From positions 3,844,001 through 3,908,000 of the forward strand of contig NZ_CP173170.1 of the NCBI RefSeq assembly GCF_044788715.1: a stretch of 64,000 bases of DNA. The letters are read 5' to 3'. A program made the translations under genes and the position numbers. This document shows, in pieces, positions 27,851 through 36,780 of the stretch. The notes beneath the pieces were generated by a model. That model saw only the letters and a list, made by a program, of their open reading frames with translations. It had not been told where the DNA came from and ran no database searches. Each line of letters starts with the position of its first letter. Position 1 is the first letter of the stretch. The stretch is from Methylotuvimicrobium sp018830325 (lineage in GTDB: Bacteria > Pseudomonadota > Gammaproteobacteria > Methylococcales > Methylomonadaceae).

Positions 27851-29203
27851 ATGCCGACCGCCATCCTGAACGACTACTTGCGCCGTGCGATTGAGCGTAA
27901 AGATTACCAAGCCGTTCGTCAATTTCTAGAAGAGTTTCAAGCTGTCGACCTGGCCGAACTGCTGCAAACCGTTCCGGTCGATGGTGCACGCGAACTTTTG
28001 ATGTACTTACCGGTTGTGCAACGTGCGTCGGTTTTCGGGCATTTACCGGTCGACTGGCAATCACAATTAACCACCGCAATGACCGATAAGGAAGTATCGC
28101 AGTTGCTACGTCATCTCGACGCCGACGAAGGTGCCGATTTGCTCCATGTTTTGCCTGAACACCGTCACGATCGCGTACTGCGTAAGATCGCTCATGCCGA
28201 ACGCGAAGCACTCAGACGCCTAGCGAGTTACGAAGAAGGCACAGCCGGCGCGATCATGACCAGCGATTATATGACCGTACCTGCCAAAATCACAGTCGGC
28301 GAAGCACTCGACGTTATTCGCAAAAGCGCTCCTAGCGCCGAATTGATATACCAAATATATACCGTCGACGCTCAATATCGTTTAATCGGCACGTTATCGT
28401 TACGCGAACTGATCATGAACAAACCGGAAGCGCAAATTAAGGATGTCATAACTACCGACATGGTCAAAACAAAGCTATCCGCCAAGCAAGAAGATGCCGC
28501 TAAATTAATCAGTCGTTACGATTTACTAAGCTTGCCGGTCGTCGACGATGACGAGCGTTTGGTCGGCATCATTACCTATGACGATGCAATGGACGTTGCC
28601 GAGGCAGAGGCAACCGAAGACATGCACAGAGGCGCAACGATCGGCCCATTGGCCGGCAACTTTCGCGATGCGAGGTTATTTACGCTTTACCGCAAGCGCA
28701 TTCTCTGGTTACTGCTCTTGGTCTTCGGTAATTTAATTTCCGGTGCTGGAATCGCTTATTACGAAGATACGATTGCCGCTTATGTCGTACTGGTATTCTT
28801 TTTACCGCTACTCATCGGCAGCGGCGGCAACGCCGGATCGCAAGCCGCGACACTGGTCGTGCGCGGCATTGCCACCGGCGATGTCGCAATCAGCGACTGG
28901 GGAAAATTGCTACTGAAAGAAATCGCCGTTGCAAGCGGATTGGGCCTAACCATGGCCGCTACCGTTTCATTGCTCGGCGTTTATCGGGGCGGCTTCGACA
29001 TTGCCTGGGTGGTCGCACTGAGCATGATCTGTATCGTAATGATCGGAAGCCTGGTGGGGCTCTGTCTGCCTTTTATCTTGAACCGATTGGGCTGGGATCC
29101 TGCCACCGCTAGCGCGCCCTTAGTCACGACGATCGCCGACGCCTCCGGCGTGCTGATTTATTTTTGGATAGCAAATTGGATACTGCATTTGCCGGCGCCT
29201 TAA
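27851..29203 (+). CDS. mgtE: magnesium transporter MgtE
   Basis: 450 residues in standard MgtE order: an N-terminal superhelical domain (residues 1-130; LQTVPVDGARELLMYLPV), two CBS domains (about 135-250; MTSDYMTVPA, VITTDMVKTKLS, LPVVDDDERLVGIITYDDAMDV), then five membrane helices. The pore signature PLLIGSGGNAGSQAATLVVRGIA is intact. Mg2+ enters through the dimer pore and is gated by Mg2+ bound at the CBS/N domains. The ribosome binding site is AAGAGA. Alone in its transcription unit. Confidence 0.95.
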   Translation: MPTAILNDYLRRAIERKDYQAVRQFLEEFQAVDLAELLQTVPVDGARELLMYLPVVQRASVFGHLPVDWQSQLTTAMTDKEVSQLLRHLDADEGADLLHVLPEHRHDRVLRKIAHAEREALRRLASYEEGTAGAIMTSDYMTVPAKITVGEALDVIRKSAPSAELIYQIYTVDAQYRLIGTLSLRELIMNKPEAQIKDVITTDMVKTKLSAKQEDAAKLISRYDLLSLPVVDDDERLVGIITYDDAMDVAEAEATEDMHRGATIGPLAGNFRDARLFTLYRKRILWLLLLVFGNLISGAGIAYYEDTIAAYVVLVFFLPLLIGSGGNAGSQAATLVVRGIATGDVAISDWGKLLLKEIAVASGLGLTMAATVSLLGVYRGGFDIAWVVALSMICIVMIGSLVGLCLPFILNRLGWDPATASAPLVTTIADASGVLIYFWIANWILHLPAP

Positions 29204-29320
29204 TCCATACTTATCAAGCTAAAATAGGCCAATCCACTTCTGCCCTTTTCCAAGCTGCTATTAAAGCATGTAGCCCGTATGCAGCGCAGCGGAATAGGGG
29301 AATGGCGCAGCTCCGAGCTT

Positions 29321-29347
29321 CCCGGATTGCGCTACGCTCCATCCGGG
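29321..29347. repeat. REP-like palindrome
   Basis: CCCGGATTGCGCTACGCTCC plus ATCCGGG, an imperfect palindrome of the REP type found between genes in many gammaproteobacteria. A related but weaker half-copy precedes it (TAGCCCGTATGCAGCGCAGC at 29271). Confidence 0.6.
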
Positions 29348-29421
29348 CAACGCTGTTAGGACTCGGCGGAAAAGGTCGACAGTGACGGGGGTGAGATAAA
29401 GGATTTCTGGTATAAAGCACG

Positions 29422-29484
29422 GACGTATTTAACCAGCCCCTAACGGGCACCCCGGTGCCAAATTTCGATCTACGACGGATTATA
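29422..29484. repeat. MITE-like repeat, right-end remnant
   Basis: Contains GGGCACCCCGGTGCCAAATT and TCGATCTACGACGGATTATA, which match the right terminus of the family. The left end is missing. Confidence 0.55.
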
Positions 29485-29492
29485 TATTTCAG

Positions 29493-29972
29493 ATGCAATC
29501 TTTAAACACTCTAGAACAAGCCCCTTTGGTTAATGTCATTATTGAAACGCCTCGCGGCAGCTTTTTAAAGCGGGGTTCCACTGGAAAGCTGGACTTTATC
29601 TCTCCGTTGCCCTGTCCATTCAACTACGGCTCAATTCCGGCTTATATCGGTACGGACAGCGATTTTTTGGATGCGGTCGTGCTGGGACCGCGTCTTCCTT
29701 TAGGAGCATCGATTTCAGTTTATGCATGGGGAACCGTTGGAATGATCGATGGAGGCATTTATGAAGATAAACTGATATGCGCTCAGAAACCCATCTCTGT
29801 GAGACAACAGCGGCTTATTCTTCTGTTTTTCATGGTTTATGCCAAGGCCAAATATCTGCTGAATTTAATCAAGGGGCGCAAGGGGCACAACAGCTGTGAA
29901 GGCTGGCACGATGCTGCAAGCGCACTAGCCAGAGCAATACCCTGTATTCATCAGGGCAAGAATGCAGTTTAA
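29493..29972 (+). CDS. inorganic pyrophosphatase-like protein (family I, divergent)
   Basis: 159 residues. The family I signatures are partly kept: IIETPRGSFLK (substrate-side Glu and Lys), CPFNYGSIP (Tyr), GTDSDFLDAVVLGPRLPLG (the Asp triad of D-x-D-x-x-D) and MIDGGIYEDKLICA (Asp and Lys). The C-terminal helix differs from soluble Ppa, being hydrophobic (LILLFFMVYAKAKYLL), and the usual HYK motif is not evident. It may hydrolyse pyrophosphate or a related substrate; it is probably an accessory paralogue, not the housekeeping enzyme. Confidence 0.75.
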   Translation: MQSLNTLEQAPLVNVIIETPRGSFLKRGSTGKLDFISPLPCPFNYGSIPAYIGTDSDFLDAVVLGPRLPLGASISVYAWGTVGMIDGGIYEDKLICAQKPISVRQQRLILLFFMVYAKAKYLLNLIKGRKGHNSCEGWHDAASALARAIPCIHQGKNAV

Positions 29973-29992
29973 ACATTGGACTGGCTGGTTGC

Positions 29993-30141
29993 TATACCCG
30001 TAGATCAAAATTCGGCACCGGGGTGACCGTCAAAGGACGCCGTGAATACGTCCATGTAGGTCCCTCACCTAGCGCTAGGTGAGGGACCGATCACCCTTGA
30101 ACTTCTTTAAACACTGCCGAAATTGAAGTGCGAAAGGTATA
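29993..30141. repeat. MITE-like repeat, inverted copy with alternative core
   Basis: This copy is in the opposite orientation: it begins TATACCCGTAGATC and ends GAAGTGCGAAAGGTATA. The ACCCAGCACC core is replaced by a different perfect palindrome, GGTCCCTCACCTAGC followed by GCTAGGTGAGGGACC (30058-30087). Confidence 0.85.
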
Positions 30142-30198
30142 ACTCTTGAAGGAACTCTGGCTTTCATCGCTAGTCGTAAGTTACGGAGATAGTAAAAC

Positions 30199-30244
30199 GT
30201 CGGTGAGTTTGTTGTGTCATCACGCAGATTCACCGACATTTTTA
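30199..30244 (+). promoter_or_regulatory. leader stem-loop with T-run upstream of small membrane protein gene
   Basis: Arms GTCGGTGA (30199-30206) and TCACCGAC (30230-30237) are followed by ATTTTTATG. It lies about 65 nt before the ATG at 30308. A matching hairpin, with the same upstream GGAGATAGTAAAA motif and the same spacing, precedes the paralogue at 43878-44189, so the leader is conserved together with the gene. Confidence 0.7.
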
Positions 30245-30307
30245 TGCTCCAGGTTTTCGCTATTATTCCTTTCAATCACCTTTTCGGCATTCCCTCGGCT
30301 CCGACTC

Positions 30308-30628
30308 ATGTTTAGAATTTACAAACGAACCATTCGTATTGGCACGACAAACGACCCCCAACGGCGACTTGAATATCACGTCGAAGAAAATTCCAATTCT
30401 AGCCTCGCCAAAATCCTGGCTATTCCGGCCATGATCGCAGCAGCTGTCGTCGGCGCTCTGGTCTTGTCCGTGTTTTTTGCCGTATTGTTGATCCCGTTGA
30501 GTATTGTGGGCTTCAAAGCGTGGCGACTGATCAAAAGCGCTCAGCAAAAATCGGTTCGGCAATCCCAATCCGAGCCCGATAGCATTACCGCTGAATACAC
30601 CGTTGTTTCTGATGACGATAAGCCGTAA
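30308..30628 (+). CDS. small membrane protein, paralogue of 43878-44189
   Basis: 106 residues from the ATG at 30308. N-terminal motif RIYKRTIRIGTT, then two hydrophobic stretches (AIPAMIAAAVVGALVLSVFFAVLLIPLSIVGF) likely forming a helical hairpin in the inner membrane, then KAWRLIKSAQQKSV and an acidic tail ending AEYTVVSDDD. The island gene at 43878-44189 has the same layout (YKRSIHLGTT, RAWRLIRTAQQQSV, AEYTVISDKD). I do not know the function. The shared leader hairpin suggests joint regulation or movement as a cassette. Confidence 0.7.
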   Translation: MFRIYKRTIRIGTTNDPQRRLEYHVEENSNSSLAKILAIPAMIAAAVVGALVLSVFFAVLLIPLSIVGFKAWRLIKSAQQKSVRQSQSEPDSITAEYTVVSDDDKP

Positions 30629-30646
30629 GTTAAATGAACACTAATC

Positions 30647-30663
30647 GTAACTATTCAGCCCCC
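30647..30663. repeat. short match to the end of the IS66-family element
   Basis: GTAACTATTCAGCCCCC here matches the left end of the IS at 41103 (GTAACTATTCAGACCCTC). It may be a solo IS end. Confidence 0.35.
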
Positions 30664-30844
30664 GGTAATTATCGTTCTCACGATTTGCGTCACTGCCATT
30701 AATTTAAGCTATGTATGCGGTAATAGTTGAAAACTACCCACCACTACCGGAAGCGCTTATAAATCCAAAGTGAATTGTAGGTACGCTGCGCTTACCTAAT
30801 GCCGGTGTCAATCAGCGTCCAAAAATTCCCATAGGTTTAGTAAG

Positions 30845-31309
30845 TTAATGGGTTTTAATACCGGTTTTTCGATGCTTGAATCGATAAGATTCATTGCCGG
30901 TTTCCAGGATGTCGCAATGATTCGTAATCCGGTCTAAGAGCGCTGTTGTCATTTTGGCATCGCCAAACACCTGAACCCATTCACTGAACTTGAGATTGGT
31001 TGTGATAATCAAGGATGTGCGTTCATATAGCTGGCTGATCAGATGAAACAAGAGTGCGCCACCGGATTCCGGAAACGGTAGGTATCCGAGTTCGTCGAGA
31101 ATGACGGCATCGACTTGAATCAGCTTGCGAGCTAAGGTTCCGGTTCGCTCTAACTGTTTTTCTTGCTGCAAACAGTTGACTAGATCCACCGCATTAAAGA
31201 AACGGACACGATTGCCTCGGTGGATCGCGGCTATTCCCAGGGCCGTGGCGAGATGCGTTTTTCCGGTTCCGGTGCCGCCGACCAGTATTAGATTATGGGC
31301 TAATTCCAT
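30845..31309 (-). pseudogene. IstB-like ATPase fragment (IS21 family helper)
   Basis: 154 residues that start directly before the P-loop (LVGGTGTGKTHLATALG). Walker B VILDELGYLP and the TTNLKFSEW sensor segment follow, ending YRFKHRK. IstB proteins are about 250 residues, so the N-terminal about 95 residues are missing. No istA is adjacent. This is an old IS21-family remnant, distinct from the istB at 51799 (different sequence), and lies just outside the island boundary. Confidence 0.8.
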
Positions 31310-31660
31310 TAGTCGCCCAATTTAGGTGACGGCTGAATTTCTCGCTGATAAACCGGCTCGCTTGTTGTGGTGAGATGTTTTCTAACGGTAGGACAGGAAA
31401 TCTTCAATGACCTTGCGATCGAACTGATGGATTCCCCACTGACAAAAGACCCTTTGGATTTCGGCAATGATATCCATGTATAACACTCCAGGATTCTCCG
31501 GCTAAAAACCGGTTATTGAAACAACTGGGCCGGCAACTTTTCAACGCTGTTTTCCCCAGAACCCTGGTAAGTTTTGCACGCTGATTAACACCAGAACACC
31601 TAGCAGCTAACATTTCTGGCACACCGGGACACATTTTGGCCACATAAAAACACAAGGCAT

Positions 31661-31700
31661 AAAAAAACCAGTCGCCCCGAAAAAGCTAACTGGTTGTTTT
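31661..31700 (-). terminator. terminator of the original tRNA-Lys gene
   Basis: On the minus strand, AACCAGT...ACTGGTT is followed by a T-run and lies about 18 bp after the CCA end of the tRNA half at 31714. It matches a native tRNA terminator and marks this side as the original downstream flank of the tRNA gene. Confidence 0.75.
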
Positions 31701-31713
31701 ATTAAGTATTTGG

Positions 31714-31761
31714 TGGTGGGTCGTGTGCGATTCGAACGCACGACCATCGCATTAAAAGTGC
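31714..31761 (-). repeat. att site 1: 3' half of tRNA-Lys(UUU), left end of island A
   Basis: On the minus strand it reads anticodon loop CTTTTAA, variable region, T-arm GTGCG TTCGAAT CGCAC and acceptor ACGACCC plus ACCA. The 5' half of the tRNA is absent. The 48 bp are identical to 53737-53784. Identity ends inside the anticodon stem, a typical crossover point for tRNA-targeting integrases. Confidence 0.9.
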
Positions 31762-31925
31762 CTTCGTCTTATTTTATTTCTTTAATTATCAACTAGTTAC
31801 TATTTGGCTTTTCGTTCGCAAACCTAATAAAGCCAAACGTAGCCCACATTAAAATCGTCAAAAAGTCGCCAATACTCTTTAGCGATTTGGCAAACGGGCG
31901 ATTCTTTTTAAAGAGGTAAATTCAA

Positions 31926-33434
31926 ATGAATCAGTTCAATCCAAACAACTTCCCTGTCCAATCTCTCCCGCCCTTGATCAAAAATGTGGTGTTGGAAGCG
32001 GACACTAACACGGGTTTTCCGATCCCATTGATCGTGAATTCGTCCCTTGCAGCGCTCTCCGCCTCCTGCCAAAACCAAGTTGACGTGGAGCTGCCGTATG
32101 GCTCTCGATCACCGGTTAGCTTGAATTTCATTTTGGTCGCTGATTCTGGCGAGGGAAAATCCCCCACAGATCGGATGTTTAATAAGCCATTCAGGGACTT
32201 TGAAGCCGAGCAAAATAAAAATTCAGACCAAATATTGGCGCATTATCAGGCTGACTTAACCAGCTGGGAAATCGAAAAAAATGCCCTTGAATTTGAAATC
32301 AAAAAGGTAAAAAAATTGAAAGTGACTGCGAGCGATTCTTGTCGTAGCGCTGAACTAGTCCTCCGGGAGGAAAAGCTTCAGAAACAACTGAAAGTGCATC
32401 TTTCCAGTAAATCAATATCGCCGTTAAGGTACAAAATTATTCAAAGCAATACCACTCCTGGAAAACTTGCATTGGATTTGTCAGAAAATGTGCCAACCGC
32501 TTATATTTTCAGCGATGAAGGCGGAACTCTACTGAAAGGTCATCTTGTCAAAGATTTGGAAATGCTAAATCGAGCTTGGGATGGTTCCCGAATCCAAGTT
32601 GACCGACTTAATTTGCCTGGCATAAACGTTGAAAGCCCCAGGGTTACGATCAATGTTCCAGTTCAACCAGAAGTGTTCACAAACTATCTTAATCGACGCG
32701 GCAAAGAAGCTCGGGGGGGTGGTTGGTTTGCTCGCTGCTTGGTGGCTTGTCCCTATTCGACAAAGGGGGAACGCTTTCTAAGCGATAGGCCTCAATTTAC
32801 GGAGCATCTCAATCTATTCCAAAACCGTATTACCGAGTTGTTAATCCAAGATGAGCAAGAATTACAACAAGGTAGGTTAGAAAGAAAACTACTGAAGCTT
32901 TCCGATGAAGCTAAAGAATACTGGTATTTTTTTCATAACCAATTGGAATACGACCTGAAGCCCGGCGGATATCTGGTCGATATATCCGATTTTGCTTCGA
33001 AAATCACCATTACCCTTTGCCGAATGGCTGCCCTTTTTCATTATTTCGAAGGGTATGAAGGCGAGATTTCACTCCTTACTATAAGAGCTGCCGGAAATGT
33101 TTGTAACTGGTATATCGGCGAATTTAAACGGCTATTCGGTAAAAAACCGGAAATCCCGCTAGAAGTTCAGGATGTATACTCACTTGAGCAGTTTCTTCTC
33201 CGATGGAGCCAAACACATCCGGGTAACGGCTACATGTTGAAAAGCTTTATCACTCAGTATGGTCCAAGTTCGCTACGTTCGAATAAGGGGCGACGAGAAT
33301 TCGCCATTAACGCGCTTGTAATGCAAGGAAAAATTGGCATCTATGTCCAAGGAAAGGCTAAATTAATCGGACTTCACCAATCTTTATTTAGTCAGCAATA
33401 TCCATCGTGCCCCCCTTTGCTACCCGTGTATTAG
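31926..33434 (+). CDS. YfjI family / DUF3987 replication-type ATPase
   Basis: 502 residues. Walker A-like motif ADSGEGKS at 72-79 and Walker B-like YIFSDEGG at 193-200. A charged helical segment (residues 90-160) lies between them, as is usual for DUF3987/YfjI proteins of satellite-like islands. The C-terminal domain is mixed and ends with a possible winged helix (FITQYGPSSLRSNKGRREFAINALVMQGKIG). It likely acts in island replication as a helicase or primase-associated ATPase. It is the first gene inside att site 1 and corresponds to the first large gene of island B (54291-56240). An intrinsic terminator follows. Confidence 0.78.
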   Translation: MNQFNPNNFPVQSLPPLIKNVVLEADTNTGFPIPLIVNSSLAALSASCQNQVDVELPYGSRSPVSLNFILVADSGEGKSPTDRMFNKPFRDFEAEQNKNSDQILAHYQADLTSWEIEKNALEFEIKKVKKLKVTASDSCRSAELVLREEKLQKQLKVHLSSKSISPLRYKIIQSNTTPGKLALDLSENVPTAYIFSDEGGTLLKGHLVKDLEMLNRAWDGSRIQVDRLNLPGINVESPRVTINVPVQPEVFTNYLNRRGKEARGGGWFARCLVACPYSTKGERFLSDRPQFTEHLNLFQNRITELLIQDEQELQQGRLERKLLKLSDEAKEYWYFFHNQLEYDLKPGGYLVDISDFASKITITLCRMAALFHYFEGYEGEISLLTIRAAGNVCNWYIGEFKRLFGKKPEIPLEVQDVYSLEQFLLRWSQTHPGNGYMLKSFITQYGPSSLRSNKGRREFAINALVMQGKIGIYVQGKAKLIGLHQSLFSQQYPSCPPLLPVY

Positions 33435-33440
33435 TCTCTT

Positions 33441-33472
33441 AAACCGCCAGCCTTCATTGATTGGCGGTTTTA
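33441..33472 (+). terminator. intrinsic terminator after the YfjI-like gene
   Basis: Perfect 9-bp stem AAACCGCCA / TGGCGGTTT with a 12-nt loop, 7 bp after the stop codon. The T-run is short. Confidence 0.75.
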
Positions 33473-33645
33473 TGACCATTCTCAATACTGGTATTTAATC
33501 TCATGGTGTTTTTTCACCAAAATATTTAACTCTCAAAAAAGGGTTATTAGCAATTTTTAATGCCAGGGGTAATCGCGCTGCTGACACTACCAAAGGTTAC
33601 AGTATTAGTAGCACATGATATTAAACTCTAAAACTTTCACAAACT

Positions 33646-34542
33646 ATGATAAATTCAAATTTTAAAGAACAATTACAATCGCCTGTCCCCACAGGAGAAT
33701 ATTGTCTGATCGATGTCGATCAAATCGATCCAAATCCAGCTCAGCCCAGAATCAATTGTAATAAAGAATTATTAGACAACCTCACACAGTCAATCAAGGA
33801 AAACGGCTTGCTTCAGCCGATCATTGTTGAAAAATCGGGAGACCGGTATCAGATCATCGCAGGTGAGCGACGATGGCGAGCACATTTGATTCTGAAAATG
33901 CAACAAATCGAAGCGTTAGTGCGGACAGTTGGCGACCAAAGCAACGCAGTTCTAGCTCTAGCTGAAAATATAGCCCGAGAGGATTTAACTGATTATGAAA
34001 TAGGCAAAGCGATTCGAAGGATCGAGGATGATTTTCCCAATAAAAAAGACCTTGCTGAGGCTATTGGCATTAATCGTGGCGATATGTATCGCTATTTGGC
34101 TTTTGAGCGCCTACCCGATTTCATCTTGAACGATCTAAATCGTGATCCAACATTATTGTCACGTTCTGCCGCAGAGCAAATTAAAAAAATGTTAGCCCAT
34201 CATAAAAATTCCGACGCAGTTCGAAAGTTTTTAGAAACTGCGTGGATATTACTCAAAGAAGGAAAACTTCAACAAACCAAAGTCACTCGATTTGTTGACA
34301 AAAAACTCAAGGAAGTCTACGGGATAAATCAGGTTGCCACTGAAGACGTTCTAGAAGATGAAGATGGCGGCCAGCTTGGACGGGTAAAACAAACTGGTAA
34401 GTACTGGGCCATTGAGTTGGGTGTTGATGTATTTGACGAGGATCAGCGGTGCCAGATTCTACGTTTTATCCATGGCTTACGCAGCGACCACTCCGGAAGT
34501 GTCGCAAGTTGCGACAACTTAGACGACCGATGCACGCCGTGA
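33646..34542 (+). CDS. ParB/RepB/Spo0J family protein
   Basis: 298 residues. ParB N-terminal domain: IDPNPAQPR, ENGLLQPIIV, IIAGERRWRAHL and NIAREDLTDYEIGKAI (the CTP-binding boxes). A helix-turn-helix around 135-170 (LAEAIGINRGDMYRYLAFERLP) and a helical C-terminus follow. No ParA is present. In plasmids and islands such orphan ParB proteins act in partition or as regulators. It is closely similar to the ParB at 56476 in island B (for example AGERRWRA and YRYLAF.LPDFILNDLN are shared). Confidence 0.9.
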   Translation: MINSNFKEQLQSPVPTGEYCLIDVDQIDPNPAQPRINCNKELLDNLTQSIKENGLLQPIIVEKSGDRYQIIAGERRWRAHLILKMQQIEALVRTVGDQSNAVLALAENIAREDLTDYEIGKAIRRIEDDFPNKKDLAEAIGINRGDMYRYLAFERLPDFILNDLNRDPTLLSRSAAEQIKKMLAHHKNSDAVRKFLETAWILLKEGKLQQTKVTRFVDKKLKEVYGINQVATEDVLEDEDGGQLGRVKQTGKYWAIELGVDVFDEDQRCQILRFIHGLRSDHSGSVASCDNLDDRCTP

Positions 34543-35278
34543 AAGAAGCATCACGGAGGTTCTCAAGCTAACCGGTAACTCGATTACCAGAGCCCAGCAG
34601 ACGGGCTTAGATTGCCATTCTGCATGCCCATTTCGATTGGGTGGCTCTGTATTCGGCTGCTAATTCCGCTAATTTAGCAACATTAGCAGGTGTTTTTTGA
34701 CGGGTTATTGTTTTTTGAACCAGATGATTCGATTTTCCAATTCACGCCTAGTGGTTAATAGGCGTGTCTCTTTATAGCAGCAGAAAACTATTTCATGTTG
34801 CTAATAATATGAACCAGCACTATCTTGGTATAAATTCAGGATTTCAATTTTACTTAAATTTAAATTAATTTGATTCTGCTTATCAAGGAATACTAGGGAT
34901 TTCTGATCGCTGTTAATTTTGCATTAATATTTTATTAATTAAAACTCATTGCTACCAATACCAGTTCAGCAGTATTGCTACCAATAGAAGCATTACCAGC
35001 CAGGCCGTTATTAATAACTATTAACAGCTTGGTAGACCAACAGCTCAATTAATAACCGCTTAGCAATAAAAGCATAACCGATGTTTGATAGGCGTTAGAC
35101 TTCTATGCATCAAGCCTGAGCGGTAAGCAATACTCATCTCTAGCTCCTCTGACAAAGTGTTTCCTTCATACTATTACTGTTGTTTTTAACGATGGATTGT
35201 TTTGAGCAATCCATCAAAAACAATAAACAAGGCAGTGCAGGTTCATAACTAAATCCATTTCATTCAAGAGGTTTTACT
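34543..35278. other. AT-rich non-coding region upstream of the Gp2-like gene
   Basis: 736 bp. It has a stem-loop CACGCCTA / TAGGCGTG at 34743-34766 and several occurrences of GCTACCAATA/TTGCTACCAATA and CAGTATTG-type words at 34950-35040. The end (CAGGTTCATAACTAAATC, then AGAGGTTTTACTATG) is conserved upstream of the island B Gp2 gene. It may hold a replication origin; this is an inference from AT content, position and conservation. Confidence 0.55.
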
Positions 35279-36292
35279 ATGAACAATTTAAGCAATCATC
35301 TCTTCCACATAGGTCAACTGACTCAGAAGATCATCAATCAACACCACGACCCACTCTACACGGTCATAGATCGCGGTCACGGTTGGAAACTCGCAAAACC
35401 AACCGCGCTAGCGATCCAGATCATGGATGCGGTTGAGCAATGTCTATATGAAGTCAAGGAAGGGTTTCCGATCTACGGTATCCATCCTTATGTAAATGTT
35501 TTTGTCAGCAATGCACTCGATTGTAATCTGATATTTGCCATCGAACAGCATCGAGCAATAAGAAAAGAAAATAATCTCTATCAGGTCGGAGTCGACTATA
35601 AAGCGATGTTAAACCTCATCATACGGATGAAAACATTCGTAAAACAGGTAGTGGAAAGCACCGGTACCATGGAGTTCGAACAATTCGTTAACAAAGCACA
35701 TTGTTCTGCCAAGAAAAACCATGCTGGCATGATTCGCTATATCGATTCGTTATTCGAGCATTATGCCCGTTTAATCGTCATTCGTCTTGACTTACATGAG
35801 GACAGTCCCATCCTCTGTCCAGAGGACATAGAACTTAAATACAGGCAAGTGAAAAAAGACTATCAACATCTACAAAACAACGCCAAGATGAACAGCATGT
35901 TCAATACGATGGTGGGTCATATTTGGTCGTTAGAGTATGGACCTGAGCGCGGTTTTCACTATCATTTGGTCTTATTCTTTGATAGTTCAAAGATCAAAAA
36001 CGACGTGATCCATGCACAGAAGATCGGTGAGTACTGGAAATCCGTTATTACCAATGGGCGTGGTTCCTATTGGAACTGCAATGCATATAAAAACCAGTAT
36101 CATCAGTGTGGTATTGGTGAGATCAATTACAGTGATGTTGAAAAGATTAACTACCTGAAACAAGCCGCTGCTTACTTGATTAAAGTCGATCACTACGTTC
36201 GTGGGCTGACACCGGATAGCGCAGACACCTTTGGTCGTGGTGAGATACTACCCCCAAGAACCAGTACTGTTGGTAGACCGAGAGCAGCGTAA
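35279..36292 (+). CDS. YagK/YfjJ / inovirus Gp2-like protein with HUH motif
   Basis: 337 residues with AGAGG before the ATG. The C-terminal domain contains MIRYIDSLFEHYARLIVIRLDLH, WSLEYGPERGFHYHLVLFFD (HYH, an HUH-type metal motif) and KQAAAYLIKVDHYVRG with candidate tyrosines, then a GRGEILPPR tail. This is the pattern of the YagK/YfjJ C-terminal and inovirus Gp2 family, likely rolling-circle-type replication proteins. In E. coli CP4-57 the yfjI and yfjJ genes sit together in the same way. Island B has a close homologue at 57831. A conserved hairpin follows the stop. Confidence 0.8.
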   Translation: MNNLSNHLFHIGQLTQKIINQHHDPLYTVIDRGHGWKLAKPTALAIQIMDAVEQCLYEVKEGFPIYGIHPYVNVFVSNALDCNLIFAIEQHRAIRKENNLYQVGVDYKAMLNLIIRMKTFVKQVVESTGTMEFEQFVNKAHCSAKKNHAGMIRYIDSLFEHYARLIVIRLDLHEDSPILCPEDIELKYRQVKKDYQHLQNNAKMNSMFNTMVGHIWSLEYGPERGFHYHLVLFFDSSKIKNDVIHAQKIGEYWKSVITNGRGSYWNCNAYKNQYHQCGIGEINYSDVEKINYLKQAAAYLIKVDHYVRGLTPDSADTFGRGEILPPRTSTVGRPRAA

Positions 36293-36311
36293 TACGCTGA
36301 TTTGTTCATCG

Positions 36312-36354
36312 GTACCGTTGGCATTTGCTTACCATATGGGCGTGTCAACGGTAC
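36312..36354. repeat. conserved stem-loop after the Gp2-like gene
   Basis: GTACCGTTG (36312-36320) pairs with CAACGGTAC (36346-36354). An equivalent hairpin (CACCGTTGGCA / TGCCAACGGTG) follows the island B copy at 58864-58901. It could be a terminator or a processing site. Confidence 0.65.
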
Positions 36355-36465
36355 TTCTTCTTAATCAATGGAAACAGTGATTGTTTGTCATGATTGCAGA
36401 GATAGGGTTACTGTTGGACAATTGATTTGAAAGGATAGAAGAACAGTTACTCAAACAGATTGACT

Positions 36466-36780
36466 TAAAGATCGGACATTGACCAACAATAATACCCTCT
36501 ATACGCCGTTATCGATCAAGGTAAGGTTTGTGTTAAGTAACTCTTTGTCGTTAACACACGCGATCTATGATGCCCTAAGAGGCTATTTGTATCCATTACC
36601 GATTCAGTTTCCGCTACATGATTCAATACCAAGAACAACATGTTCTTTCAAAGCGTTAAAAACCCTAATAGTATGGAAAGCGTTGAACAACATGCTGCAT
36701 TTAAAAAACAACATGATCAGTATCAAATCAATAGTGATTATCCAATCATGCTGGGGTTAATGAACCAAATGCATGCTTGA
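36466..36780 (+). pseudogene. degenerate second copy of the Gp2-like gene
   Basis: Starting around 36480 the frames contain NPLYAVIDQG-like and IMLGLMNQM-like segments, matching the N-terminal half of the Gp2-like protein (DPLYTVIDRGHG, MLNLIIRMK), with stops and frameshifts. Island B carries a similar decayed copy in the same position (58916-59411). Confidence 0.55.

Noticed and set aside
31714..31761. Functional tRNA-Lys gene
   Set aside because: Only the 3' half is present; the D-arm and 5' acceptor strand are missing to the right of the anticodon stem. The same holds for 53737-53784.
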